Shown one piece after another: positions 1 to 7,473 of a DNA stretch of 64,000 bases (position 1 is its first letter; every line of letters begins with the position of its first letter). A model generated the notes under the pieces. That model worked only from the letters and a program-made list of their open reading frames with translations. It was not told the origin of the DNA and searched no databases. Both the position numbers and the translations under genes were made by a program. Location of the stretch: assembly GCF_001294335.1 (NCBI RefSeq), contig NZ_LGKG01000002.1, positions 124,001 to 188,000 on the forward strand. The letters run 5' to 3'. The DNA is from Streptomyces chattanoogensis (lineage in GTDB: Bacteria > Actinomycetota > Actinomycetes > Streptomycetales > Streptomycetaceae).

Positions 1-426
1 GCCGCCGACGACTCCAGTCAGGCTCAGAGCTTCCTCGCCAGCGGCGACGTACCTGAGACCGGGCTGATCCTGACGGTGAAGGGGATCCGGTCCAACACGC
101 CCCCGGGAACGCCCTATCGCGTCTACCTCAACCCGCCGCAAGGGGAGGGGCAGCCCGACAACGACTACTTCGTGGGCTGGGTTTCCTTCTTCGGCGCGAC
201 CGATGTCGAGGGCGGTCACCACGGCCATGGCGAGGGCGGTGGCGACGGCAACGAGTTCAGCTACGACATCACCGATCGCGTCCGCCAACTGCAGGAGCGC
301 GGCCTGTGGACGCAGGACCCGCTCACCGTCTCCATCGTGCCCGCCACTCCGGCACCGAGCGAGTTCGCCGCCAGCCCTGACGCTCCCCGGCCCAGCGTCG
401 AGCACGTCATCATCACCACCCGGTAG
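1..426 (+). CDS. C-terminal part of a tyrosinase/polyphenol-oxidase-like protein (5' end outside window)
   Basis: The frame is open from base 1 to the TAG at 424-426, so at least 141 residues of a protein that starts upstream are present. The segment has a beta-rich look, with VKGIRS, PYRVYLNPP, FVGWVSFFG and VEHVIITT, and a His/Gly-rich loop (GGHHGHGEGGGDG). This resembles the C-terminal beta domain that follows the catalytic core in plant-type polyphenol oxidases and bacterial tyrosinase-family proteins, but no copper-binding His motif lies in the visible part. The family assignment is therefore tentative. A strong hairpin follows the stop, so this is the last gene of its transcript. Confidence 0.5.
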   Translation, partial: AADDSSQAQSFLASGDVPETGLILTVKGIRSNTPPGTPYRVYLNPPQGEGQPDNDYFVGWVSFFGATDVEGGHHGHGEGGGDGNEFSYDITDRVRQLQERGLWTQDPLTVSIVPATPAPSEFAASPDAPRPSVEHVIITTR

Positions 427-438
427 CCCGCAACGGCC

Positions 439-476
439 GACGGCTCCGCACCCGCCATCAGGGGTGCGGAGCCGTC
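439..476 (+). terminator. intrinsic terminator-like hairpin
   Basis: Perfect 15-bp inverted repeat (439-453 with 462-476) around an 8-base loop, 12 bases after the stop of the first gene. There is no long T tract, as is common in Streptomyces terminators. Confidence 0.75.
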
Positions 477-479
477 GCT

Positions 480-735
480 TTGCCCGGAACCGGCAGTCAT
501 GGCCTGCTGGTGATGGCCTGCGGCGCTCGGCGCAAGAGGGCCACTGCTGCCAGTCACATCCGAGTTGCCAGTCGAGGAACTCCTGCTCCCCCGAACAGGC
601 CGCGGCGGGCCGAGGCTTGCCGAACTCGACGAGCTGGAAGCCGTTGGCGTAGAACTCGTTTCCGGTTCGCTCGTCAAAGATCGTGGGGAGTCGGATGAAC
701 GGTACCGCCCGGCCGAACGCCCGCGACTGCCGCCG
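480..735 (-). pseudogene. coding-like fragment of unknown origin, no start codon
   Basis: On the minus strand, one frame from about 735 downward reads like real protein (for example RAVPFIRLPTIFDE, GNEFYANGFQLVEFGKPRP, EFLDWQLGCDWQQW), while the other frames are Ser/Pro/Arg-rich. Reading upstream, the frame meets an in-frame TGA just before this stretch with no ATG or GTG between. Downstream it runs without a stop into the terminator and the first gene. It is best explained as the remnant of a lost gene. I do not recognise the family. Confidence 0.35.
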
Positions 736-775
736 CTTCAGCGCTGTGGGTCAGTAAGCCCAGTGCGCATCCCCG

Positions 776-2650
776 TCAGCGCCGGGCCCTGCGGACCACC
801 ATCGCGGATCCACCGCCGCGGCGCTTGGGTTCGGCGACCGCCTGCACCCGGCCATCGGAGAGGAACTCCAAGGCAGCGACGGCACCGATCTCCGGAGACG
901 GGGTGAAGGTCTTGGGGGCCTCGACGAAGTGCTGGCCGAGTCGCTCCAGCGCGGCGCGCTCAGGGGAGTCGAGGAACGCCGGTTCGGCCTCGGTGTCCTT
1001 GCGGTTGCGCTGGGAGATCCGGGGTGCGGCAACCGCTTCCGGCAGGGACATGTCCAGGTCGACGCGGTTGACCAGGGTCTGCAGCACGGTCGTGATGATC
1101 GTGGCGCCTCCGGGCGAACCGACGGCGAGGTACGGACGGCCGTCCTTCAGGACGAGGGTCGGGGACATGCTGCTGCGCGGCCGCTTTCCGGGGCCGGGCA
1201 GGTTCGGGTCGGGCACGTCCTTGGAGAGGGGGGTGAAGTCGAAGTCGGTGAGCTCATTGTTGAGCAGGAAGCCGCGTCCGGGCACAGTGATCGCAGAGCC
1301 GCCGGTCTGCTCGATGGTCAGGGTGTACGACACCACGTTGCCCCAGCGGTCGGAGGTCACCAGATGAGTGGTCGAGGGGCCTTCGTACGGTGCCGGGCTG
1401 CCCGTCCGCTTCGGGCAACCAGTGCCGGGGCGCCGCGGATCCGCGGGGGCGAGGGGGCTGGTCAGGGTGGCGGTGGGGCTGATCAGGCAGGCCCGGTCCT
1501 TGGCGAACTCCTTGGACAGCAGCTCCTTGGTGGGAACGTCGGAGAAGGCCGGGTCGCCGACCCATCGGTTGCGGTCGGCGAACGCGATACGGCTGGCTTC
1601 CAGGTAGTGGTGGAGCGCCTGGACCCGGTCGGCCGCGGACAGATGGTAGTTCTCCAGGATGTTGAGCGCTTCGCCGACGGTGGTGCCGCCGGACGAGGAG
1701 GGCGCCATGGAGTAGACATCGAGACCGCGGTAGGTGGTGTGGGTCGGATCGCGGCGCAGCGCGGTGTACTTCGCCAGGTCGCCGGCCGCCATCAGGCCGG
1801 GGCGCACCTTCGTGTCGGATCCCGGTGCCACCGGCGGGTGCTGCACTGTCCGGACGACATCGCGCCCGATCGCCCCACGGTAGAGGGCGCCCATCCCCTC
1901 GCGGGCGAGTTGCCGGTAGGTACGGGCGAGGTCCGGGTTGCGGAAGCGCGACCCGACGACGGGGAGTTCACCGTGCGGCAGGAAGAGCTTGGCCGTGGAG
2001 GAGATGTTCCGGAAGCGTTCCTCGTTCATCTCGGTCTGGGCACGGAATTCGTCGTTGACGACGAACCCGTCGTCGGCAATCCGGGTGGCGGGCTCCAGGG
2101 CCTTGGCGGGCGAGAGGGTTCCCCAGTCGTGCAGCGCCTTCTGCCAGGTCGCCGGGGTGCCTGGTACGCCCACGGAGAGGCCCGAGTTGACGGCTTCGGG
2201 GAACGGAATGGGCTTCCCCGTCGAAGGGTCGATGAAGGCATCCGACTTCATACGGTCGGGGGCGGTCTCCCGGCCGTCTATGGTGCTGATCCTGCCGGTG
2301 CGGGCGTCGTAGTAGGTGAAATAGCCGCCGCCCCCGATGCCCGCCGAGTACGGCTCGACGACGCCGAGGGCGGCGGCAGTGGCGACCGCGGCGTCGACGG
2401 CATTGCCGCCGTGGCGCAGCACGTCGAGCCCTGCCCGGGAGGCGTACGGATTGACGCTGGAGACGGCGCCGCCGCTGCCGGTGGCAACGGATTCCTTGGC
2501 AGGCGGCTTGAGCCGGGAATTCGACGCGGCCTTCCCCGGGCCGGACGGGGCGCCGACGCCCGGCTGGGCGCCTGTGCTGAGGGAGAGGACCAGGGGCACG
2601 GCGGTCACCACAACGGCTGTGGCCGCGACCACGATGCGACGGACAGGCAT
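776..2650 (-). CDS. ggt: secreted gamma-glutamyltransferase
   Basis: Cleaves the gamma-glutamyl bond of glutathione and related compounds and transfers the glutamyl group to water or amino acids, outside the cytoplasm. The 624-residue length fits the Ntn-hydrolase family, which is made as a proenzyme and cut autocatalytically at a Thr. The expected motif (GPSTTHLVTSD, roughly residue 425) is present with the conserved downstream NNELTDFDF and SSSGGTTVGE segments. The N-terminus (MPVRRIVVAATAVVV...) is a Sec-type signal. The start at 2650 was chosen because GGAGG lies just upstream and the signal peptide begins there; an ATG further out at 2722 adds only unlikely residues. It reads alone, divergent from the SRAP gene. 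Confidence 0.95.
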   Translation of the reverse strand: MPVRRIVVAATAVVVTAVPLVLSLSTGAQPGVGAPSGPGKAASNSRLKPPAKESVATGSGGAVSSVNPYASRAGLDVLRHGGNAVDAAVATAAALGVVEPYSAGIGGGGYFTYYDARTGRISTIDGRETAPDRMKSDAFIDPSTGKPIPFPEAVNSGLSVGVPGTPATWQKALHDWGTLSPAKALEPATRIADDGFVVNDEFRAQTEMNEERFRNISSTAKLFLPHGELPVVGSRFRNPDLARTYRQLAREGMGALYRGAIGRDVVRTVQHPPVAPGSDTKVRPGLMAAGDLAKYTALRRDPTHTTYRGLDVYSMAPSSSGGTTVGEALNILENYHLSAADRVQALHHYLEASRIAFADRNRWVGDPAFSDVPTKELLSKEFAKDRACLISPTATLTSPLAPADPRRPGTGCPKRTGSPAPYEGPSTTHLVTSDRWGNVVSYTLTIEQTGGSAITVPGRGFLLNNELTDFDFTPLSKDVPDPNLPGPGKRPRSSMSPTLVLKDGRPYLAVGSPGGATIITTVLQTLVNRVDLDMSLPEAVAAPRISQRNRKDTEAEPAFLDSPERAALERLGQHFVEAPKTFTPSPEIGAVAALEFLSDGRVQAVAEPKRRGGGSAMVVRRARR

Positions 2651-2858
2651 AACGCCTCCGGGGATCTCGGGCGTGGGGGGTGAGATTGCCGAAACCCTGA
2701 CAGGAGGCGACCGGCACAGCAACGTACGGTGGCGATAATTGCGCTACTTCTGAGGGTTCCCAATCGGTAACTTGACGGAGGGGCTTGGCGCCGGGAACTT
2801 CTTCCCCTTCCACGGCATGGGTGCCAACCAGCGGCCGGGTACGTGGCAGGGTGGGGGC

Positions 2859-3608
2859 ATGTGTGGCCGATATGTCTCCACCCGACGTCCGCAGGATCTG
2901 GTCGGCCTGTTCGACGTCACGCGCTGGGACCCCGACCAGGTGCTCGATCCGAGCTGGAACGTGGCTCCGACCGACGACGTGTGGTCGGTGCTCGAACGCG
3001 TCGAACGCGACACCGGCGAGGTCACCCGGCAGCTGCGGCCGCTGCGCTGGGGGCTGGTGCCGTCGTGGGCGAAGAGCCTGAACGTCGGCGCGAAAATGAT
3101 CAACGCCAGGGTGGAGACCGTCGCGGAGAAGCCGGCCTACCGCCGGGCGTTCGCGAAGCGCCGGTGTCTGTTGCCGGCGGACGGGTTCTACGAATGGCAG
3201 GCCGTCGCGGCGACCGGGACGGCCAAGGCCGGCAAGCAGCCGTACTTCATCAGCCCCGAGGACGGCCAGGTGATGGCGCTCGCCGGGCTGTACGAGTTCT
3301 GGCGCGACCCGGCCGTGTCCGACAACGAGGCGCCGGGTGCGTGGTGGACGACCTGCACGATCATCACGACCGAGGCCACCGACGCCGCCGGACGCGTCCA
3401 CCCGCGCATGCCCCTGGCCATCGCACCCGACGACTGGGCCGCCTGGCTCGATCCCGCCCACCAGGATCCGGGGGAACTCCGTGCCTTGCTGGCGGCTCCC
3501 GCTGCCGGCCATCTGGACGCCCGCGCGGTGTCCCCCGCGGTCAACAGCGTACGCAACAACGGACCGCACCTCCTGGACGAGATCGCCGATGACCGGTCCG
3601 AGGACTGA
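2859..3608 (+). CDS. SOS response-associated peptidase (SRAP/YedK/HMCES family)
   Basis: SRAP proteins form a covalent thiazolidine link between Cys2 and abasic sites in single-stranded DNA and so shield them during replication; self-processing removes Met1 to expose Cys2. The 249-residue protein begins MCGRY, so Cys2 is placed exactly as needed, which fixes the start at 2859 although the frame is open from 2772. The active-site regions are visible: MINARVETVAEKP (Asn), LPADGFYEWQ (Glu) and RVHPRMPLAI (His). It stands alone with no SOS box that I can identify, divergent from ggt. Confidence 0.93.
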   Translation: MCGRYVSTRRPQDLVGLFDVTRWDPDQVLDPSWNVAPTDDVWSVLERVERDTGEVTRQLRPLRWGLVPSWAKSLNVGAKMINARVETVAEKPAYRRAFAKRRCLLPADGFYEWQAVAATGTAKAGKQPYFISPEDGQVMALAGLYEFWRDPAVSDNEAPGAWWTTCTIITTEATDAAGRVHPRMPLAIAPDDWAAWLDPAHQDPGELRALLAAPAAGHLDARAVSPAVNSVRNNGPHLLDEIADDRSED

Positions 3609-3920
3609 AGGCGAGGGGCCGGGACGAGACGCCGCCGAGCGCTTCGCGGCAGCGAGTGCGTCGCTGCCGGCTGTCCGGCCGGGCCGCCGGGAAGGGCGTT
3701 GCATGGCGTGCTCACGCCGGGTAGCGTGACCACGGCCTTAATGCTCAATTCGGCGGATTAAGGCCACTGGCACCACTAAGTGAACGCGGCCACAAAGGCA
3801 ACGGATTTCGCATGCGACGCTCCATTGCCGTTGCGGCAGGGGTTGGGGAGCCGTGCATGCCTGCGCGAGAGGCAGCCGTTGTCGCCGGGTTCGACATTTC
3901 GACTCTCAAGGGGGAACTCC
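3609..3920. other. intergenic region with an inverted repeat
   Basis: About 310 bases without a convincing gene. It holds a 9-bp inverted repeat (3734-3742 with 3757-3765, 14-base loop, arm GGCCTTAAT) that is locally AT-richer than its surroundings. This could be an operator or a weak terminator for the SRAP gene. The rest shows no clear structure until the GGGGGA ribosome binding site near 3910. Confidence 0.5.
3734..3765. repeat. 9-bp inverted repeat between SRAP and lectin genes
   Basis: Arms GGCCTTAAT and ATTAAGGCC around 14 bases. It sits 126 bases after the SRAP stop and about 155 bases before the lectin start, so it may be a regulatory site for the lectin or a transcript end. Confidence 0.5.
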
Positions 3921-4367
3921 ATGAAGAAGCGCCTGATAGGTAAGTTCGCCGCCGCGGCGGTTCTCGCCCCGGCACTGGCCCTTGCGGGTACGGGCCAGGC
4001 ATTCGCCGCCAGCCAGACCGTCACCTGGAAGAACAAGGGCAACGGCAAGTACCTGGCGTACTTCAACGGCAGGGTCCGTACGACTTCCGCCACCGGGGCG
4101 ACCATGAAGTGGACCGAGACCAAGCAGTCCGGCGGTTCCTTCACCCTCAAGCACCGCATGACCGGGAAGTGCCTCGACAGCAACCGGCAGGGTGCCGTTT
4201 ACGTGATTGCGTGCAACGGTGGCAACCACCAGAAGTGGTACGAGATCAAGGACTCCGCGGGCTGGCGGCTGAAGAACAAGGCCACCGGGCGCACCCTCGG
4301 GGTGCAGCCCAGCGGGATCGCTTACACCGCATCCGACACGCGCATCCCGCGCCAGCGCTGGAGCTGA
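3921..4367 (+). CDS. secreted single-domain ricin-type beta-trefoil lectin
   Basis: A 148-residue secreted protein with a clear Sec signal (MKKRLIGKFAAAAVLAPALALA, cleavage probably after AFA near residue 30) and about 118 mature residues. The mature part has the hallmarks of a RICIN beta-trefoil: KYLAYFNGRV, TGKCLDSN, a pair of Cys (GKCLD and VIACNG), NHQKWYEI, LKNKATGRTLGV and a terminal QRWS. Such domains bind carbohydrate and are usually appended to glycoside hydrolases. Here the domain stands alone, so it may work as a free lectin. The ATG at 3921 is preceded by AGGGGGAA; the longer frame from 3780 would place residues before the signal peptide and was rejected. Confidence 0.85.
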   Translation: MKKRLIGKFAAAAVLAPALALAGTGQAFAASQTVTWKNKGNGKYLAYFNGRVRTTSATGATMKWTETKQSGGSFTLKHRMTGKCLDSNRQGAVYVIACNGGNHQKWYEIKDSAGWRLKNKATGRTLGVQPSGIAYTASDTRIPRQRWS

Positions 4368-4450
4368 CGCACAGGGCGCGGAGGACACACCGCTCGTCCT
4401 CGCGGCTCGCCTGCGCAGCTCGTTCGGGCTTCGTGTGCGGCAGGCCAGAC

Positions 4451-4486
4451 AGGCCCTCCATTCGCCGGACGGCGGATGGAGGGCCT
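4451..4486. terminator. bidirectional terminator hairpin between convergent genes
   Basis: An 11-bp stem (AGGCCCTCCAT with its complement) extended by four more pairs and one wobble around the loop GGAC. It lies between the convergent lectin and ECF41 sigma genes, 84 and 25 bases from their stops, and can serve both. Confidence 0.75.
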
Positions 4487-4510
4487 CTTCGCTGTAGTCG
4501 GCTGTGGCGG

Positions 4511-5446
4511 TTATTCCGTGGGCCGGCGTGCCTGCCGTACTTCGTGGTGGATCGCCCAGGCGTCCGCTACCGGGCCCAGGTGCGCGAGCTTGTCGGGGTT
4601 GATCACCGAGCGGATCGTCTGGATCTGCCCGTCGAGCACCTCGAGTGCCAGGGTGTGGAGCACCTTGCCGTCCCGGTCGCGGAAGATCGCGCCCGGCTGG
4701 CCGTTGACCTCGTGCGGCGCGAACGTCACATCGATGCGGGCCATGAGGGGGAAGACGGCGGCGAGCAGCCGGGCCACGTTCCCGGCTCCGCTGACGGCCC
4801 TGGCCAGCTGCGGAGCCTTGCCACCGCCGTCGCCGACCATCGATACGTCGGCGGCGAGCAGTACCTGCAGGCCCGCGACGTCGCCTTCGCGGAGGGCCTC
4901 GAAGAACCGCGACGCGAGTTCCTCCCGTTCCGTGCGGACCACTTCGAAACGCGGCCGCCCGGCCTCCATGTGTCGCCGCGCCCGCACCAGCAGCTGCCGG
5001 CACGCCGCCTCCGACCGCCCCACCGCCGCGGCGACCTCGTCGAACCCGAAGCCGAACACCTCCCGCAGCACGAACACCGCCCGCTCCAGCGGGCTGAGCC
5101 GCTCCAGCAGCAGCAACGCCGCCATCGACACCGAGTCGGCCAGCTCGACCGACCGCGCCGGATCCTGGTACGGATCGCTCAGCAGCGGCTCGGGAAGCCA
5201 CGGGCCCATGTACTCCTCGCGCCGCACCCGTGCGGAACGCAGTACATCGATCGAGATCCGTGTCACCGTGGCCGACAGAAAGGCCTTGGTCGACGTGGGC
5301 CGGGTCGCCGAGCCGTCGAAGCGCAGCCATGTCTCCTGCACCGCGTCCTCGGCCTCACCCACACTGCCCAGAATCCGGTAGGCGATCGAAAACAGCAGCG
5401 GCCGCAGCTCCTCGAACTCCTCGACCTTGCTCACGCCGACTCCCAA
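4511..5446 (-). CDS. ECF41-family RNA polymerase sigma factor with SnoaL-like C-terminal domain
   Basis: A 311-residue sigma factor. Region 2 (residues about 10-75, EDAVQETWLRF) and region 4 (about 105-160, LSPLERAVFVLREVFGFGFDEVAAAVG) are followed by a SnoaL-like extension of about 130 residues. The signatures of the ECF41 group are visible: WLPEPL in the linker (83-88), DGGGK (206-210) and NPDKL (283-287). In this group the fused domain controls activity instead of a separate anti-sigma factor. It lies 42 bases downstream of a carboxymuconolactone decarboxylase gene, the standard ECF41 partner, and the pair shares an ECF41-type promoter, which implies autoregulation. The activating signal is not known. 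Confidence 0.93.
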   Translation of the reverse strand: MGVGVSKVEEFEELRPLLFSIAYRILGSVGEAEDAVQETWLRFDGSATRPTSTKAFLSATVTRISIDVLRSARVRREEYMGPWLPEPLLSDPYQDPARSVELADSVSMAALLLLERLSPLERAVFVLREVFGFGFDEVAAAVGRSEAACRQLLVRARRHMEAGRPRFEVVRTEREELASRFFEALREGDVAGLQVLLAADVSMVGDGGGKAPQLARAVSGAGNVARLLAAVFPLMARIDVTFAPHEVNGQPGAIFRDRDGKVLHTLALEVLDGQIQTIRSVINPDKLAHLGPVADAWAIHHEVRQARRPTE

Positions 5447-5488
5447 CCCATTGCCGATGCCGATTCAGCCGCCGATACCGTTGACGAT

Positions 5489-5962
5489 TCAGTGGAACTG
5501 CCCGGGCTGGTAGTTGCCGGCCGGCTGCTGGGTGATGATGTTCAGCCGGTTCGCCATGTTCATGAAGGAGACCAGCACCACCAGGGCGGTGAGCTGCTCC
5601 TCGTCGTAGTGCCTGGCGGCACGCGCCCACACCTCGTCGTCGACCCCGCCGGCCGCATCCGCGACCCGGGTCCCCTCCTCCGCCAGCTCCAGCGCGGCCC
5701 GCTCGGCCTCGGTGAAGACCGTGGCCTCCCGCCACGCCGCCACCAGGTTCAGCCGCACCGAGGACTCGCCGGCAGCGGCGGCCTCCTTGGTGTGCATGTC
5801 GATGCAGGCGGCGCAGCCGTTGATCTGGCTGACGCGCAGTGCCACCAACTCCTGCGTGGCGGTCGGCAGCGGCATGTCCTTGAGCTCCTTGCCGGCCGAC
5901 ATCAGGTACGTGAATGCCTTGCGGGCGGTCGGGCCGGTGGCGTAGTTCAGTCGCGCGTCCAT
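5489..5962 (-). CDS. carboxymuconolactone decarboxylase family (AhpD-like) protein
   Basis: A 157-residue AhpD-fold protein with the redox motif CAACIDMH (Cys50, Cys53, His57), which suggests a thiol-disulfide or peroxidase-type activity and not a true decarboxylase. Family members next to ECF41 sigma factors are standard targets of that sigma factor, although their substrates are unknown. It is the first gene of a two-gene operon with the sigma factor. AGGAG lies 8 bases before the ATG, and a 41-base leader separates it from the predicted -10 element. Confidence 0.93.
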   Translation of the reverse strand: MDARLNYATGPTARKAFTYLMSAGKELKDMPLPTATQELVALRVSQINGCAACIDMHTKEAAAAGESSVRLNLVAAWREATVFTEAERAALELAEEGTRVADAAGGVDDEVWARAARHYDEEQLTALVVLVSFMNMANRLNIITQQPAGNYQPGQFH

Positions 5963-6002
5963 GGTGTGCTCCTGTGTGGTGGTCGGTGGCTACACCCCCT
6001 GA

Positions 6003-6029
6003 GACGGGGTAGCCCGACCCCCTGTGACA
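6003..6029 (-). promoter_or_regulatory. ECF41-type promoter
   Basis: Reading on the minus strand: TGTCACA (6029-6023) as -35, a 16-base spacer, and CGTC (6006-6003) as -10. This equals the published ECF41 target consensus (TGTCACA, 16 bases, CGTC). It is directly upstream of the decarboxylase-sigma operon. Confidence 0.88.
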
Positions 6030-6062
6030 TGGACGCATGTGACCTGCGTCTCCCGGCTGTGG

Positions 6063-7472
6063 TCAGCGCCCCGGCAGTGTCTCCTGCAGCCAGTCGAAGA
6101 CGATGTCGCAGTGCTGTTGCGGCGCCATCGGGGAGCAGTGCAGCTGCGCGCCGGTGGCTGCGGTGAGCTTCACGTAGTCCTTGGGGGAGGCCAGCTTGTC
6201 GAACAGCTGGCGTGGCTGTCCGGGATAGAACTGCTCGTCCTCGTAGTCGAGGACCAGGGTGGGCGTGGTGATGCGGTCCACGATGTCCGTGATGGTCAGG
6301 GCCTCGATACGGGTGGCGGGGGTGTAGAAGTCGGTGAAGACCTTGCCTTGGCGGGCGGCGAGCATTGCCGGGACGGAGAAGGGCTCGAAGCGTTTCTTCA
6401 TCGTTGCGGCCGCGGCGGGCGGGAGCTCGGGGACGACCTCCTTGTTCCAGATGGTGTTGGTCTCCGCCTTGTCCGGGGTAAGGACCTTCCGGATCTCGGG
6501 CGGGAAACCCAGCCAGGGTTCCAGGCATCCCGGCATCGCCACCAGGGCGGCGAGCCGCGTCTCGAAGGCTGCGGCTCGGGGGGCCAGGTCGCCCGCCATG
6601 CTCAGCCCGGTCAGAGCGATGCGGTCGGCGTCCACGTCGGGACGGGCGGCCAGCCAGTCGACGAGCGGGGTGACCACCGTTTCCCAACGTGGTGTGAAGA
6701 CCACGCGGTTCACGAAGAGCAACTGTCCCTGGCCCGGCCCGTCGTACACGAGGGCATTCCAGCCGCGCTCCAGGGCGGCCGAGACGCCATACGCCCACAT
6801 GTCGACGTTCTGTCCGTCGCTGCCGTTGGTGAGGATCACGGTGGGGCGCCGCTCACCGGAGTCGTCCGGGCGGAAGAACCACACCGGCAGGGGGGTCTTC
6901 CCGTACGGGACGTTCGTCGTCACCGGTGCCGGGTCGCAGAGCCTGCAGAACGTGTCCCAGGCGCCGCGCCCCGCCCGGTAGAGCCGTTCCTCGCTGCCGG
7001 GGTCGTCGGAGCCGAGGACGAAGAACAGTGCCTGGGCGTAGTACTGAGCGGCCCGCAGTGCGCGAAGGCGTCTGGTCTGCCCGTCGGGCTTGCTGCCCTC
7101 GGGTGCTTCCAGCAACTGGTCACCGAGATGCTTGAAGGTGTCGACGTATGTCTGCGCGGACAGGCCGGCCTTGTTGATGCTGTTCACGGCGGTGAGGACC
7201 TCGCCCACCTCGCTGCCGCTGAATCCGGCGCCGCCGAGGGCCCAGAGCGCACTGAAGTTGTACGACGGGTCCTTGAAGAGCGTCATGGCGCCGGGCGTGG
7301 CGTCGCCGGTGGAGCCGGTGGCCGAGCCGGAAGGAAGCGGGGCGCGCCCCTGTGCGGTAGGGGTGTCCAAGGCCGTGCAACCCGCTGACAGTACGCCCCC
7401 GGCTCCGGCGACGAGCCCGGCGAGCGCGGTCCGTCGGGTCGGGTGGGGTGCCTCGTGCGCCACGTCTGTCAT
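6063..7472 (-). CDS. lipoprotein alpha/beta-hydrolase
   Basis: A 469-residue alpha/beta-hydrolase predicted to sit on the outer face of the membrane. The N-terminus carries a twin Arg (TRRTALAG) and a lipobox (LSAGC), so it may be a Tat-exported lipoprotein. The nucleophile elbow is GLSMAG; candidate acid and base are in VLDYEDEQF and the C-terminal QLHCSP or QQHCD. Length and layout fit the group of esterase/acyl-peptidase-like hydrolases with an N-terminal helical cap. The ATG lies one base after the stop of the MFS gene and has no good ribosome binding site of its own, so translation is probably coupled. It is the last gene of the four-gene operon. The substrate is unknown; it could act on the exported product. 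Confidence 0.85.
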   Translation of the reverse strand: MTDVAHEAPHPTRRTALAGLVAGAGGVLSAGCTALDTPTAQGRAPLPSGSATGSTGDATPGAMTLFKDPSYNFSALWALGGAGFSGSEVGEVLTAVNSINKAGLSAQTYVDTFKHLGDQLLEAPEGSKPDGQTRRLRALRAAQYYAQALFFVLGSDDPGSEERLYRAGRGAWDTFCRLCDPAPVTTNVPYGKTPLPVWFFRPDDSGERRPTVILTNGSDGQNVDMWAYGVSAALERGWNALVYDGPGQGQLLFVNRVVFTPRWETVVTPLVDWLAARPDVDADRIALTGLSMAGDLAPRAAAFETRLAALVAMPGCLEPWLGFPPEIRKVLTPDKAETNTIWNKEVVPELPPAAAATMKKRFEPFSVPAMLAARQGKVFTDFYTPATRIEALTITDIVDRITTPTLVLDYEDEQFYPGQPRQLFDKLASPKDYVKLTAATGAQLHCSPMAPQQHCDIVFDWLQETLPGR

Positions 7473-7473
7473 G

